Positions 1 through 10,095 of a DNA stretch of 64,000 nucleotides are shown here, one piece after another; positions within the stretch are counted from its first letter, which is position 1; each line of letters begins with the position of its first letter. The stretch is from Leptospira fluminis (GTDB lineage Bacteria; Spirochaetota; Leptospiria; Leptospirales; Leptospiraceae): positions 248,001-312,000 of the forward strand of contig NZ_RQEV01000012.1 in the NCBI RefSeq assembly GCF_004771275.1, written 5' to 3'. A program made the translations under genes and the position numbers. The notes below the pieces were generated by a model. That model did not search any database. It was not told the origin of the DNA and saw only the letters and a program-made list of their open reading frames with translations.

Positions 1-1315
<1,315 letters not shown>

Positions 1316-1603
1316 TTACTTCTTAACGATGGCGAGAATATCGCTCTCACGGATGATCAGATATTCTTTTCCGTCGGATTTGATCTCGGTTCCGGAATAT
1401 TTTCCGTAGAGCACAACGTCTCCGGATTTCACTTCCAGAGGAACGAGCTTACCGTCTTCATAACGTCCGCTTCCGACCTCGACCACTTTTCCTTCTTGGG
1501 GTTTTTCTTTTGCGGTATCGGGGACGAAGATGCTGCCGATTTTTTCTTCGGCTTCCTGTTTCGGCTCGACCAATACGCGGTCGCCTAATGGTTTAATCGC
1601 CAT
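1316..1603 (-). CDS. groES: GroES co-chaperonin
   Basis: A 95-residue co-chaperonin of normal family length that caps GroEL. It opens with [14 protein letters not shown] and contains the GroES pattern [10 protein letters not shown]...[18 protein letters not shown] good ribosome binding site (AAAGGAGAA on the minus strand) lies just before the ATG. It is the first gene of a groES-groEL operon. Two CIRCE operators at 1637-1663 and 1702-1728 lie between it and the divergent gene at 1891. Confidence 0.97.
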   Translation of the reverse strand: MAIKPLGDRVLVEPKQEAEEKIGSIFVPDTAKEKPQEGKVVEVGSGRYEDGKLVPLEVKSGDVVLYGKYSGTEIKSDGKEYLIIRESDILAIVKK

Positions 1604-1636
1604 AGACTTTTCTCCTTTGAGATTTAAAATAATTCC

Positions 1637-1663
1637 TTAGCACTTTCTTGGATAGAGTGCTGG
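1637..1663 (-). promoter_or_regulatory. CIRCE operator, imperfect copy (proximal to groES)
   Basis: TTAGCACTT, nine spacer bases, then GAGTGCTGG. This matches the 9-9-9 architecture of the HrcA-binding CIRCE element (TTAGCACTC-N9-GAGTGCTAA) with mismatches at the arm ends. It is 34 bases upstream of the groES start, so it probably lies in the transcribed leader. Confidence 0.85.
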
Positions 1664-1701
1664 GGGTTCCGATTCAGCAAAAATCCGTGAGGAAAGGTTG
1701 T

Positions 1702-1728
1702 CAAGCACTTTGAGAGGGAGAGTGCTAA
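1702..1728 (-). promoter_or_regulatory. CIRCE operator, near-consensus distal copy, with overlapping -35-like TTGACA
   Basis: CAAGCACTT, nine spacer bases, then GAGTGCTAA; read on the minus strand it begins with the consensus TTAGCACTC arm. The minus-strand hexamer TTGACA (1699-1704) overlaps the groES-proximal edge, so bound HrcA would cover a likely -35 box. No good -10 is visible at the right distance, so the promoter part is tentative. Confidence 0.85.
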
Positions 1729-1772
1729 TTTTTGTCAATCTGGCGCAAATCTGCCCGGAATCTTTCACTTCT

Positions 1773-1813
1773 TCCGTTTTAAAAAACGGAGGTTTGCGGG
1801 AAATACCACCTCC
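1773..1813. repeat. Two adjacent inverted repeats in the groES/Mpo1-like divergent spacer
   Basis: TCCGTTTT-AA-AAAACGGA forms a perfect 8-base inverted repeat at 1773-1790. GGAGGT (1788-1793) pairs with ACCTCC (1808-1813) across a 14-base loop. The two overlap, so they could be alternative structures in the leader of the gene at 1891. No function can be assigned from sequence alone. Confidence 0.3.
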
Positions 1814-1890
1814 TAAAAGAGGAAGAAAGGGGATCGATTTAAGGTTGCGGGGTCGGGTCGCGGAGTGGTATGATGGGGACGGAGGAATTC

Positions 1891-2226
1891 ATGTCGGAAG
1901 AAATCAAATACAATACGCTCGGGGAATTTTGGCCTTTTTATCTGAGAGAGCACTCCAACAGATTCAATCGGTTTCTGCATTTTGTCGGAACGTCCATCGC
2001 ATTGGCTTGGATCCTTTCCTCTATCGTATTTTTAAACGCTTGGTATCTGTTAGGTGCCTTGTTCAGCGGTTATCTGTTCGCATGGATCGGCCATTTCTTC
2101 GTGGAAAAAAATCGCCCGGCCACGTTTACCTATCCGGTGAAATCCTTTGTAAGCGATTGGAGAATGTTTTTCTACACCATTACCGGCCAATTGGGAAAAG
2201 AACTCCAAAAAGCTGGGGTGAAGTAG
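1891..2226 (+). CDS. Mpo1-like (DUF962) membrane protein
   Basis: An 111-residue integral membrane protein of the DUF962/Mpo1 family. The yeast member is an iron-dependent fatty-acid alpha-dioxygenase of the ER; bacterial roles are not established. Family marks are EHSNRFNRFLHFVGT near the N-terminus and GHFFVEKNRPATF between hydrophobic helices at about residues 30-65. I start it at 1891 because GGAGGA lies six bases upstream; an in-frame ATG at 1870 has no such site. It is divergent from groES and ends at a hairpin shared with the convergent cyclase gene. Confidence 0.8.
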   Translation: MSEEIKYNTLGEFWPFYLREHSNRFNRFLHFVGTSIALAWILSSIVFLNAWYLLGALFSGYLFAWIGHFFVEKNRPATFTYPVKSFVSDWRMFFYTITGQLGKELQKAGVK

Positions 2227-2277
2227 TTTCCTTTGAAAGCCTGCCTTTCATGATGCGAAACCTTTCATTTTCCTAGT

Positions 2278-2306
2278 GCGTCGTTCGGAGCACCACCGGA
2301 CGACGC
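2278..2306 (+). terminator. Strong stem-loop between convergent genes
   Basis: GCGTCGTTCGG (2278-2288) pairs with CCGGACGACGC (2296-2306) over a 7-base loop: 11 pairs including one G-T. A short run (CCTTGTTT) follows on the plus strand. It lies between the stop of the Mpo1-like gene and the stop of the cyclase gene, so it could end transcription from either side. The T-tract is weak. Confidence 0.5.
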
Positions 2307-2332
2307 CCTTGTTTCGGAAACTGAAAGAGGTT

Positions 2333-3676
2333 TTAGGTGCCCACCGCGATCACGGTTACCGGTTTTTCTTTCCCTTTTACTTGAACCGGGGGTAGGGTTT
2401 CTCCGGTAAAATTCGCTCCGGCGAGTTTCCAAGTCTCTTCCGAAACTAAAAACTCCTTTCCGAAATTCTTCGTAAGCGATTCGATTCTGGACGCCGTGTT
2501 GACCGCGTCTCCGATAACTGTAAACTCCGCTCTTTTGCTAGTTTCGATATTGCCGGAAAATACTTCTCCCGTATGGATTCCGATTCCTATGCTTAAGGGA
2601 GGAAATCCTTCCGTGACTCTTTGGTCGTTGAATTTTCCGAGTCTTTCCAACATCCTTTTTCCGCAATGCAATGCTCGAATGGCGTCGGAAGCGGGGTCTT
2701 CGGAGGGATATGGAGTTCCGAACGTAGCCATGACGGCGTCTCCTATGTATTTGTCCAAGGTTCCCCCGAATTCAAAGACGCATTCGGTCAGAATTTCCCG
2801 GATGGAAGAGAGAAACTTTCCCAATTCCAAAGGGTCCATATTTTCGGAGAGCGCCGTAAAATTGCGGATGTCCGTAAATAGGATCGTCGCGGTCTGCCTT
2901 CTTCCCGCGAGCACCTCGGGGTTGGACATCATTTCCTTTACCATTCCAGGGGAAAAATATCTTGAGAGAAGCCCTCTTTGGGCTTCCGCTTCCCCGATCC
3001 GACGGATCATGATCAGGGTGCGAAGGATCCCGAAACAGAAAAAGAACGCGAGAACCAGGTAGATCAGCGGTCGTCCGGCCAGAGCGTCTCCCAAGAGTAG
3101 ATTCGGTCCCATCACGTAATCCAGCCAATCACGAGCATACGTGATTTTTCCTAGAAGTTGGGCGTATATAAAAAAGCCGAAATAGAAGAGATAATACAAT
3201 ACTACGCTTAACAATACCAATCTGAGTCTGAATTGGATTAGGGAAAAGGCTAGGGGAAAATAAAAATAACTCTGGATGGGATTTTTGAGCGCAAAGCCCA
3301 AATTTTGGGGACTCGCCAAATAAGTATAGGAAATCAGGACGGCGGAGATGATGGCAAAATCGGCAACGAGGGAGATATACGAGAACGCTGAAATGCTCCA
3401 TTTGGGACAGGTCCGGATCACGATCGTATGCCCGACCGTGATCAATGCAAATAGTCCGATGCCGATTCCGTTGATCCACGGATCTCCCGTATGAAGATTT
3501 GCCAATACTTGAAATCCGAAAAACGCCAATAGTAGATAACGGAATCCGTTGGAGACGTAGGCACCGATCAACTCTTCGTTTTCGATGACCCGGCGAGTGG
3601 ATTCATTCATCCGCTCCCGATTCGTGTTTTCCAATATTCTGCATAGGAATTTAGGTAAATATTCGGGAAAAGGCAT
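2333..3676 (-). CDS. Membrane-bound class III adenylate/guanylate cyclase
   Basis: Predicted to make a cyclic nucleotide from ATP or GTP at the inner membrane. The first ~220 of 447 residues contain about six hydrophobic segments; the C-terminal ~200 form a class III cyclase domain. Both metal-binding aspartates are present (LFTDIRNFT and YIGDAVMATFG), with the lysine in GGTLDKYIGD and the DAVNTASRIE motif carrying the transition-state Asn and Arg, so it should be active. Substrate choice cannot be fixed by eye. The start is uncertain: an ATG at 3610 (residue 23) follows GGGAG and may be the true one. Leptospira encodes many such cyclases. Confidence 0.88.
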   Translation of the reverse strand: MPFPEYLPKFLCRILENTNRERMNESTRRVIENEELIGAYVSNGFRYLLLAFFGFQVLANLHTGDPWINGIGIGLFALITVGHTIVIRTCPKWSISAFSYISLVADFAIISAVLISYTYLASPQNLGFALKNPIQSYFYFPLAFSLIQFRLRLVLLSVVLYYLFYFGFFIYAQLLGKITYARDWLDYVMGPNLLLGDALAGRPLIYLVLAFFFCFGILRTLIMIRRIGEAEAQRGLLSRYFSPGMVKEMMSNPEVLAGRRQTATILFTDIRNFTALSENMDPLELGKFLSSIREILTECVFEFGGTLDKYIGDAVMATFGTPYPSEDPASDAIRALHCGKRMLERLGKFNDQRVTEGFPPLSIGIGIHTGEVFSGNIETSKRAEFTVIGDAVNTASRIESLTKNFGKEFLVSEETWKLAGANFTGETLPPVQVKGKEKPVTVIAVGT

Positions 3677-3807
3677 GGTAGAATCTTAGACTCGCTCCGG
3701 AACCGATCAATTCTTTATCTTTCCCGGAAAATTAAGATTCTCCGCGAAATTAATGTGTCGACGCGAACTCTTCCGTCCCGCCCCCATTAACGTACATCGG
3801 AGAATAT

Positions 3808-4509
3808 ATGGATCATCGGGTCGCGGTCGTTGCAGGGGGAACTGGTCTGGTCGGAGGGAATCTTTTGAGGGAGCTTTTACTGGACCCGGATTGGGAAAAA
3901 GTATACGCGTTTACAAGGCGACCTCTATCCTGGTCTCATCCGAAATTGGAGACCGTTCAGGTGGATTGGGACAGGTTGCCCGATTTTCCCCCGGGTGTGA
4001 CGGACGCGTTTGCCTCTCTCGGCACCACCATCAAACGGGCTAAAACCAAGGAAAATTTCCGTAAAACGGATTACGAATATACTCTTTCTTTCGCAAAGGC
4101 GGCAAAGGCATCCGGAGCCTCGCATTTTTCCCTGGTCAGTTCCCTCGGAGCAGATCCGAATTCATTCGTATTTTATAATAAAGTAAAGGGAGAAGTCGAG
4201 GAGGCGGTGGTCGACCTGAAATTTTCCTATTGCGGAATTTTTAGACCTTCGCTTCTGGAAGGGGATCGATCCGAATTCAGGTTCGGCGAAAAGATCGGAT
4301 CTTTTCTGGCGTTTTTGATCAATCCGCTTCTAATCGGACCAGCGCGGAAATATCGATCGATTCAAGCTAGTACGGTGGCAAAAGCCATGGTGAACGCGGC
4401 CTGGGCAAGCCAAAAGGGTACCTACAGGATCGAATCGGATCGGATCCAGGAATTGGGCGCTTCTTCCGTCCGTCCGAACATTCCGGATCTTTTAAAGAAA
4501 ATCGGCTAA
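3808..4509 (+). CDS. NAD(P)-binding atypical SDR protein, HTATIP2-like
   Basis: A 233-residue Rossmann-fold protein. The N-terminus has the dinucleotide-binding GGTGLVGGNLLREL, and the middle shows SHFSLVSSLGADPNSFVFYNKVKGEVEEAV with FRPSLLEGDRSE, typical of the atypical SDR branch around HTATIP2/TIP30 and bacterial relatives. The catalytic Tyr-x-x-x-Lys appears as YNKVK. Substrate is unknown. The start is supported by GGAG six bases upstream. It is followed by the lipL32 terminator on the opposite strand and has no operon partner. Confidence 0.8.
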   Translation: MDHRVAVVAGGTGLVGGNLLRELLLDPDWEKVYAFTRRPLSWSHPKLETVQVDWDRLPDFPPGVTDAFASLGTTIKRAKTKENFRKTDYEYTLSFAKAAKASGASHFSLVSSLGADPNSFVFYNKVKGEVEEAVVDLKFSYCGIFRPSLLEGDRSEFRFGEKIGSFLAFLINPLLIGPARKYRSIQASTVAKAMVNAAWASQKGTYRIESDRIQELGASSVRPNIPDLLKKIG

Positions 4510-4513
4510 GATA

Positions 4514-4540
4514 TAAAAAAAGCCGCCTATAAAGGCGGCC
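4514..4540 (-). terminator. Rho-independent terminator of lipL32
   Basis: Read on the minus strand: GGCCGCC-TTTATA-GGCGGC followed by a run of seven T. A compact GC stem plus U-tract 35 bases after the lipL32 stop is a textbook intrinsic terminator. Confidence 0.85.
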
Positions 4541-4574
4541 TCTTCCCGGGAATTTCCCGATTTTCTACAGGCGA

Positions 4575-5399
4575 TTATTTAGATCCGGAAAGAGCTTTTT
4601 TCAGAGCTTCTTCGGCAGCAATCGCTTGTTTTTGCAATTCTTCCGGGTTCGAATGAACGATCGGAGAAAGTCCTGGGGTTCCTGGCACGCCGAGAACGCC
4701 TACGGTCGCAACGAAAGATCCTTTTACTTCACCCGGTTTGTAGGTGGTGAATGCGATTCTGTACAGACCGCGAACTAAAAGTTTTTTCGTGTCGATATTT
4801 TTCAGCTCATCCAAACTTTTTGGGATGCTCGGAATGGTGATTCTGGTCAAAGAGTTGTACTTAGCGTGACGCTCTTCGTGGTAGGTATCATCACCGTCGT
4901 CATCATCTTTGAGTTTTTGAACGGCAGGTTTTTTGGAAGCTGCGTCGATTTGGTCAGGCATAATCGCAGCCATACGCTCTACACGGATCCAAGTGTCGAA
5001 CCAGTTCGGCATATTTTTTTCTTCCGGAGTAGCTGCTTTGAAGCTATCGCTTACGATGTCGTGAGCGCCGGGCTCTCCGATTTCACCGGTAGGGGAAATC
5101 ATACGCACGCCGATTTCAGCGACTGCAGCAGGAACCCAAACGTACAGGTAATACGCTTTTTTCTTTCCGTCTACAATACCGTCGCTTTGTTGGCCCGGTT
5201 TGATGAATCCCCAGTAGTTTACGGTTTCGGAATACCCCAGAGTTGGCTTCGGAGCTGCAACCCCTGGAACGGACGGTGCGCTAATTCCCAAACCCGTATC
5301 AGGTAGGGGGATAGAGCTTTTTAGTGTAGGCAATCCGCCGGAACAAGCGACTAAACTTGCGATCATTGCGGAGCCTATAAGAATCGAAGACTTTTTCAT
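4575..5399 (-). CDS. lipL32: Major surface lipoprotein LipL32
   Basis: Ortholog of the most abundant lipoprotein of pathogenic leptospires. Its 274 residues carry a lipoprotein signal with lipobox LVAC (Cys 19). Family-specific stretches are [44 protein letters not shown] and [20 protein letters not shown]. The acidic run [12 protein letters not shown] corresponds to the calcium-binding aspartate cluster described for LipL32. The region just after the signal peptide (about residues 25-55) is Pro/Gly-rich and looks more divergent than the rest. It is transcribed alone, between an intrinsic terminator and a likely sigma-70 promoter. It is the main evidence for placing the window in the LipL32-positive clades. 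Confidence 0.97.
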   Translation of the reverse strand: MKKSSILIGSAMIASLVACSGGLPTLKSSIPLPDTGLGISAPSVPGVAAPKPTLGYSETVNYWGFIKPGQQSDGIVDGKKKAYYLYVWVPAAVAEIGVRMISPTGEIGEPGAHDIVSDSFKAATPEEKNMPNWFDTWIRVERMAAIMPDQIDAASKKPAVQKLKDDDDGDDTYHEERHAKYNSLTRITIPSIPKSLDELKNIDTKKLLVRGLYRIAFTTYKPGEVKGSFVATVGVLGVPGTPGLSPIVHSNPEELQKQAIAAEEALKKALSGSK

Positions 5400-5402
5400 T
5401 CG

Positions 5403-5458
5403 GGAGACTCTCCTTGTTATGGATTGCTCACACTAAGGAACCGTTTTCTTTTTGTAAA
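5403..5458 (-). promoter_or_regulatory. Likely lipL32 promoter and Shine-Dalgarno region
   Basis: On the minus strand TTTACA (5453-5458) and TTAGTG (5431-5436) are separated by 16 bases, a plausible sigma-70 pair. The Shine-Dalgarno AAGGAG (5410-5415) follows, about 10 bases before the ATG. The bases GGAGA-G-TCTCC (5403-5413) form a small inverted repeat that includes most of the Shine-Dalgarno. Confidence 0.45.
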
Positions 5459-5687
5459 TAGAATTAATAAATTTTTCTTACCCGGTTTTTGGCGTCGCAA
5501 AAAAGGTTGGTCGGATCCAGAAAATAAAAAATTGAACGGTCTGTCGCTTTAAACATTACATGTACTTCTTTGGAAAAAGGAAAAGAAGAGGCGTTTCCTT
5601 TTATTTTAGAATTCTCTTAGGGAATAAGAAAACGGAAGAAAGTGCGGAAAATATCGGACATTCGTTTTACCGCGGTTCAGGATTTTT

Positions 5688-6086
5688 TTATCTGTGTGAG
5701 ATCCAATTCCAGAACCAATCCCAGAGATCCAGGAGCCAGGCCCAGAATTTTCCTAGGATCCCGGTATAAGAATAGCGTTTTAAAAGTTTTTTCACTCTTT
5801 CCTGTTCTTCCAAGGAAAAAGGTAGGCGTACATTATTTTCTTCGGCTTCTATCAGGATTCTTTCTTTCTTGCTTTGCACGTCTACGATGCGGACGTCCAC
5901 GTATTCCCAGCCAAGGGACTTGACGCATTCCAAGCGTCTTTCTCCCGAAACCAACTTGTTGTCTAAATCGATTATGATCGGATGCAAAAGACCGAGGGTC
6001 TGGATCGAATTGCGAAGGCTTTGGAGTTCCCCCAGATCTTTACGAATTCGATTTTTTACCTTGATATCGGAAACCCGAATTTTCAT
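5688..6086 (-). CDS. ParB/Srx-fold domain protein with tryptophan-rich C-terminal tail
   Basis: A 132-residue protein taken from ATG 6086 (MKIRVSDIKV). An in-frame ATG 16 residues upstream looks less likely. Residues 1-75 show the ParB N-terminal fold: LGELQSLRNSIQTLGLLHPI, then LVSGERRLECVKSLGWEYVDV with the GERR phosphate-binding motif, then EAEENNVRLPFSLEEQ. There is no HTH or C-terminal dimerization domain, so it is not a full chromosome-partition ParB. The last ~23 residues (from ILGKFWAW) hold six tryptophans and look like an amphipathic membrane-binding tail. Function unknown. Confidence 0.7.
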   Translation of the reverse strand: MKIRVSDIKVKNRIRKDLGELQSLRNSIQTLGLLHPIIIDLDNKLVSGERRLECVKSLGWEYVDVRIVDVQSKKERILIEAEENNVRLPFSLEEQERVKKLLKRYSYTGILGKFWAWLLDLWDWFWNWISHR

Positions 6087-6194
6087 CTCAGAAAACCTTT
6101 TTCGCGGCGCGGAAATCCTACAAATCAATTTCACGGAAAGGCCGCTAAATTTAAATCAAAGCGGAAACTTGGCCCGAGTATGGGGCGGATTCAC

Positions 6195-6223
6195 TTGACA
6201 GTGTCGGGTTCCGGAGGTTTTTA
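6195..6223 (+). promoter_or_regulatory. Possible metK promoter
   Basis: A perfect -35 hexamer TTGACA at 6195-6200 is followed 17 bases later only by TTTTTA, a poor -10. It lies about 60-90 bases before the metK start. I could not make out a known SAM riboswitch in the leader. Confidence 0.25.
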
Positions 6224-6282
6224 GTTTTATGGCGGGATTATAAATCCCTTTGCCAAGATAGAATAACTAGGAATTAAACCGA

Positions 6283-7443
6283 ATGTCCCTGAAAGACTTT
6301 ATCTTTACTTCGGAATCGGTCTCGGAAGGCCACCCGGACAAGGTTTGCGATCAAATTTCAGACGCGATTTTGGACGCGTATCTGGCCCAGGACCCAAAAT
6401 CTAGGGTCGCCTGCGAATCTTTGGTGACCACCAATCTAGTCGTGGTTGCGGGAGAGGTGACTAGCAAGGGCAAAGTAGACGCCGCCGAACTCGCAAGAGG
6501 CGTGATCCGCGATATAGGTTATACGGATATTTCCATGGGTTTCGACGCGGATTTTGCGGTCGTTTCCACTCACATCCACGCACAAAGTCCTGATATTTCC
6601 CAAGGAGTTACGGAAGGAGAAGGATTGTTCAAAGAGCAGGGAGCCGGCGACCAAGGTTTGATGTTCGGTTTCGCCATCGACGAGACGCCTGAGTTGATGC
6701 CCATGCCTATTTATTATTCCCACGAGCTGGTCAAATATCTCGCTCGATTGAGACACGACAAAAAACTGGCTTGGCTCCGTCCGGATGCCAAGTCCCAGGT
6801 AACCGTGGAGTACAAGGACGGCAAGCCGGTGAGAGTGGATACCGTGGTGATCTCCACCCAACACACTCCCGAAGTGGCCCATAAAAAAATCGAAGAATCG
6901 GTCATCGAAGAGTGCATTAAAAAGGTGATTCCGGCAAATTTCCTGAAAGATACGAAATTCTTCATCAATCCGACCGGACAGTTCATCATCGGCGGACCTC
7001 ACGGTGATACGGGACTGACCGGAAGAAAGATCATTGTGGATACCTACGGCGGTTACGGCCGTCACGGAGGAGGAGCGTTCTCCGGAAAGGATCCTTCCAA
7101 AGTCGACAGATCGGCTGCATACATGGGAAGATACATCGCTAAAAACGTGGTCGCGGCGGGACTTGCTTCCCAGTGCGAAGTGCAATTGGCGTATGCGATC
7201 GGGGTTGCAGAGCCGGTTTCCGTCCATGTGGACACGTTCGGAACCGGAAAATTACCCGAGGCGGAAATCGTAAAACGGATCCGTGCGAATTTCAAGTTAA
7301 CCCCGAGAGGAATCACCGATTCCTTGAAGTTGCTGGAAACGGGAAGAAAATACCGCGAAACCGCTGCCTACGGCCACTTCGGAAGAAGCGGAGAAACCTT
7401 TACTTGGGAAAAAACGGATAAAGCAGAGGCATTGAAAGGCTGA
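6283..7443 (+). CDS. metK: S-adenosylmethionine synthetase
   Basis: Cytoplasmic enzyme making SAM from methionine and ATP, of normal length at 386 residues. Diagnostic motifs are the methionine/ATP site [17 protein letters not shown], the hexapeptide GAGDQG (in [14 protein letters not shown]), and the P-loop-like [19 protein letters not shown]. The ending [14 protein letters not shown] is also typical. The stop codon overlaps the first base of the next gene (TGATG), so the transketolase-half gene is translationally coupled to it. Confidence 0.97.
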   Translation: MSLKDFIFTSESVSEGHPDKVCDQISDAILDAYLAQDPKSRVACESLVTTNLVVVAGEVTSKGKVDAAELARGVIRDIGYTDISMGFDADFAVVSTHIHAQSPDISQGVTEGEGLFKEQGAGDQGLMFGFAIDETPELMPMPIYYSHELVKYLARLRHDKKLAWLRPDAKSQVTVEYKDGKPVRVDTVVISTQHTPEVAHKKIEESVIEECIKKVIPANFLKDTKFFINPTGQFIIGGPHGDTGLTGRKIIVDTYGGYGRHGGGAFSGKDPSKVDRSAAYMGRYIAKNVVAAGLASQCEVQLAYAIGVAEPVSVHVDTFGTGKLPEAEIVKRIRANFKLTPRGITDSLKLLETGRKYRETAAYGHFGRSGETFTWEKTDKAEALKG

Positions 7444-8402
7444 TGGGCGCACCTTCCGTTTCCACTTCGGACCAAAAAGCAACCCGTGACGGTTACGGCG
7501 ACGCTCTTCATGAATTGGGAGCGGAGCGGAAGGATATCGTGGTTTTGGATGCGGATTTGTCCGGATCCACGAAAACGAATAAATTCGCAAAATCCTATCC
7601 GGATAGATTTTTCAACGTGGGAGTCGCGGAGCAAAACCTGGTCGGACATGCGGCCGGACTTGCTCTAGCGGGTTACGTGCCTTTTGCTTCCTCCTTTGCC
7701 ATGTTCCTTTCGGGGAGGGCTTGGGAAGTGGTACGGAACAGCGTAGTGTACCCTTTTTTGAACGTGAAATTAGTGGCATCTCACGGGGGAATCACGGTGG
7801 GAGAGGATGGAGCTTCCCACCAGTGCATCGAGGATTTTGCCACGATGCGCGCGATTCCGGAAATGGTCGTGATCTGCCCGTCGGATTATAACGAAACCAA
7901 ACAGATCATCAAAACGATCGCGGAATACAAAGGCCCGGTATATGTTCGGGTAGGAAGACCCAACGTTCCAGTCATCCAGAGAGAGAATTACAAATTTGAA
8001 ATCGGCAAAGCCGAAGTCATGCAGGAAGGGAAAGACGTCCTAATTATCGCGAACGGAGTTTTGGTAAACGAAGCGATGATCGCCGTAAAAGAGTTGGAAT
8101 CCCGTCAGATACATGCGACCTTATTGAACATGGCTACGATCAAGCCGATCGATAAGGAAGCCATCCTGAAATACGCCAAACTTTGCGGATGCGTCGTGAC
8201 TTGCGAAGAGCATAACGTAGTGGGCGGTCTGGGATCCGCGGTCAGCGAATTTCTTTCCGAGGAGTATCCTGTCCGAGTCTTGAAACTCGGCATGAAGGAC
8301 ACGTTCGGAAAATCCGGCACCTGGTCCGGACTTCTGGATTACTTCGGCCTTAGGGCAAAAAACATAGTAGAACTGGCAGAGAAAGCGATCCGGCTAAAAT
8401 AG
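7443..8402 (+). CDS. Transketolase C-terminal subunit (split transketolase)
   Basis: A 319-residue protein equal to the pyrimidine-binding plus C-terminal domains of transketolase. Motifs are [51 protein letters not shown] and [12 protein letters not shown]. The thiamine-diphosphate PP domain (GDG motif) is missing, so it must pair with a separate N-terminal subunit, as in other split transketolases. No N-terminal partner is present in this window. It overlaps metK by one base. Confidence 0.9.
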   Translation: MGAPSVSTSDQKATRDGYGDALHELGAERKDIVVLDADLSGSTKTNKFAKSYPDRFFNVGVAEQNLVGHAAGLALAGYVPFASSFAMFLSGRAWEVVRNSVVYPFLNVKLVASHGGITVGEDGASHQCIEDFATMRAIPEMVVICPSDYNETKQIIKTIAEYKGPVYVRVGRPNVPVIQRENYKFEIGKAEVMQEGKDVLIIANGVLVNEAMIAVKELESRQIHATLLNMATIKPIDKEAILKYAKLCGCVVTCEEHNVVGGLGSAVSEFLSEEYPVRVLKLGMKDTFGKSGTWSGLLDYFGLRAKNIVELAEKAIRLK

Positions 8403-8455
8403 CCTTCCGAGGGGATAGGAATCTTTTCGAAATACTGCTTTAGGGAAGATCGAGA

Positions 8456-8773
8456 ATGTCCCAAACACCCGTTATCGAAGAGACTACAGTCAAGGATCCC
8501 GTGAAAACGGGAGGGCCTTGGAAAGTAGTTCTTTGGGACGACGATGAGCATACGTACGATTATGTGATCGAAATGCTGATGGAAGTCTGCGTTATGACTA
8601 TGGAGCAAGCATTTCATCACGCCGTGGAAGTGGATACGCAAAAGAAAACGGTGGTGTATTCCGGAGAATTCGAACACGCGGAGCATATCCAGGAATTGAT
8701 TTTGGAATACGGGCCGGATCCTAGAATGGCAGTGTCCAAGGGCTCGATGAGCGCCACATTAGAAAAATCCTGA
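8456..8773 (+). CDS. clpS: ClpS, adaptor of the Clp protease
   Basis: A 105-residue adaptor that delivers N-end-rule substrates to ClpAP. After a ~20-residue flexible N-terminus comes the core WKVVLWDDDEHTYDYVIEML, with the D-D/H substrate-pocket motif, then MTMEQAFHHAVEVDTQ and GSMSATLE. clpS is usually beside clpA, but here no clpA is adjacent: upstream is the transketolase-half gene and downstream a convergent MaoC gene. Translation probably starts at 8456 (AGGGAAG upstream). Confidence 0.93.
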   Translation: MSQTPVIEETTVKDPVKTGGPWKVVLWDDDEHTYDYVIEMLMEVCVMTMEQAFHHAVEVDTQKKTVVYSGEFEHAEHIQELILEYGPDPRMAVSKGSMSATLEKS

Positions 8774-8836
8774 AAAAGGATGTTGCTCCGTAAGAAAGGA
8801 AAGCCGAGGCCGACGGAAAACGAATTCTCCGCCGGC

Positions 8837-8860
8837 AAAAGGCGGGAATCAGCCTTTTTT
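8837..8860 (+). terminator. Terminator after clpS, reaching into the convergent gene end
   Basis: AAAAGGC (8837-8843) pairs with GCCTTTT (8852-8858) over an 8-base loop and runs into a T-tract. It overlaps the stop codon of the convergent MaoC gene. Confidence 0.5.
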
Positions 8861-10027
8861 CTTGACTATGATCTTTCTTTCGATCTCGAAGATTTTTTCC
8901 GGTAATTTTTCCTTACCGTGCTTCTTCTTATCGTTTTCTTTTAGGAATAGTTCCTCTCCGAATTTTTCGAAAGCATCGTTTGCCTTGGTATTTTTCAACC
9001 CGATGAACTGTATATGCACTTCTCCGGCCGGAATTCCGAAATCCGTTCCACGATCCTTCACGGCGAGTATTCTGGAAATTGCGGTCACCGTATCCCCGCT
9101 AAAGGAAGGCTGGGTATGATACCCTTCCGTAAATCCCAGATCCCAAAGAACGTTTTCGGTGGTATCGCGGGAAGCAAGACCGCATAACCAAGCGAATACG
9201 AGTCCTCCGTAAACTACAGGCTCGCCGCCCATCGGTCCGGAAATCCCGGCGGAATAAAGTTTATCATAATGGAGAGGGTGGGTGTTGCCTACCCGGTACG
9301 TCCAAGGGAAGTGTTCGTCGGTGATGGTTCTTCCGTTTTGGTGGACGTATATCTGTCCTGCTTCGAAATTTTCGAAGGTAGTGTCCGACCAGGTTGCGGT
9401 TTCGAATCCTTTCGGAAATTTCAGGTTCGGGAGTTCGATTTTCGGACTGTCCGTCTCCGGAAAGAACGCTTCTTTGATCACCGGCTTAGGAGTCCCTTTC
9501 GGTTTTCCGTTGGATTGGTAGATCATGATCTTTCTTTCATATTGCAGGACCAACTCTCGGTTTTGGTTCAGGCAAATCGTGCGAACGTGAACGATCCCCG
9601 GTTTATCGGGACCTTTGTCGTCCACTTTTAGCACCTTGGTTTTGGCGGATAACGTATCGCCGGGGTATACCGGTTTCAGGAATTGGACATCGTAATATCC
9701 TAGATTCGCCAACGCTTTTTCGGAATCGTTTTGGACTCCCAAAGAGAGAGCGACGTTGAACACCATCAAGGGAGAAACCAATAAGTCTTTGAATCCGTGG
9801 GCTTGGGCATAAGGAGCGGAAAGAAAAAGAGGATTCGCTTCCATAAAAGTGGTCGCGAACTCTTGGGCAAATGCCCTGTCTATGGTCAATTCCCTAGGGT
9901 GTTCGAAAATCGCGCCTTCCGTAAATTCTTCTAGATAACGTCCGTAAATCCCCTTTTTGACCTTACCGGTATCCACCGGAGTTTTCGGTGCAAGTTCCGC
10001 AAAGGGGTTGGTTGGGATTTGTGCCAT
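8849..10027 (-). CDS. MaoC-family double-hotdog protein, probable enoyl- or mesaconyl-CoA hydratase
   Basis: A 392-residue protein with two hotdog domains (about residues 30-170 and 210-370). The hydratase-2 motif with catalytic Asp/Asn and His is intact only in the second half ([19 protein letters not shown]). In the first half the equivalent reads [13 protein letters not shown], with the His replaced. The layout resembles the two-domain MaoC hydratases, including mesaconyl-CoA hydratases, but the acyl-CoA substrate cannot be decided from sequence. A good AGGAG lies five bases before the ATG. It is monocistronic. Confidence 0.8.
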   Translation of the reverse strand: MAQIPTNPFAELAPKTPVDTGKVKKGIYGRYLEEFTEGAIFEHPRELTIDRAFAQEFATTFMEANPLFLSAPYAQAHGFKDLLVSPLMVFNVALSLGVQNDSEKALANLGYYDVQFLKPVYPGDTLSAKTKVLKVDDKGPDKPGIVHVRTICLNQNRELVLQYERKIMIYQSNGKPKGTPKPVIKEAFFPETDSPKIELPNLKFPKGFETATWSDTTFENFEAGQIYVHQNGRTITDEHFPWTYRVGNTHPLHYDKLYSAGISGPMGGEPVVYGGLVFAWLCGLASRDTTENVLWDLGFTEGYHTQPSFSGDTVTAISRILAVKDRGTDFGIPAGEVHIQFIGLKNTKANDAFEKFGEELFLKENDKKKHGKEKLPEKIFEIERKIIVKKKG

Positions 10028-10095
10028 GGAGCTCCTGCCTTATTTCCTTTAGTTTTTCCTAGGATTTTCCTTCGGGCCCCTCGGAAAAGGCTTTT

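Noticed and set aside
1698..2276. A 192-codon plus-strand frame spanning CIRCE and the Mpo1-like gene
   Set aside because: It starts inside the CIRCE operator and is out of frame with the Mpo1-like protein, which has clear family motifs and a ribosome binding site.
5560..5923. Two plus-strand frames of 69 and 93 codons upstream of and across the ParB-like gene
   Set aside because: No ribosome binding site; basic, low-complexity translations; the 93-codon one is antisense to the ParB-fold domain.
6135..6282. A SAM-sensing riboswitch before metK
   Set aside because: I looked for SAM-I, SAM-II and SAH-type helices in the leader and could not form the required junctions. A covariance-model search would settle it.
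6436..7227. A 263-codon frame antisense to metK
   Set aside because: It mirrors the well-conserved metK coding frame and its translation looks like no protein family. It is a by-product of codon use on the other strand.
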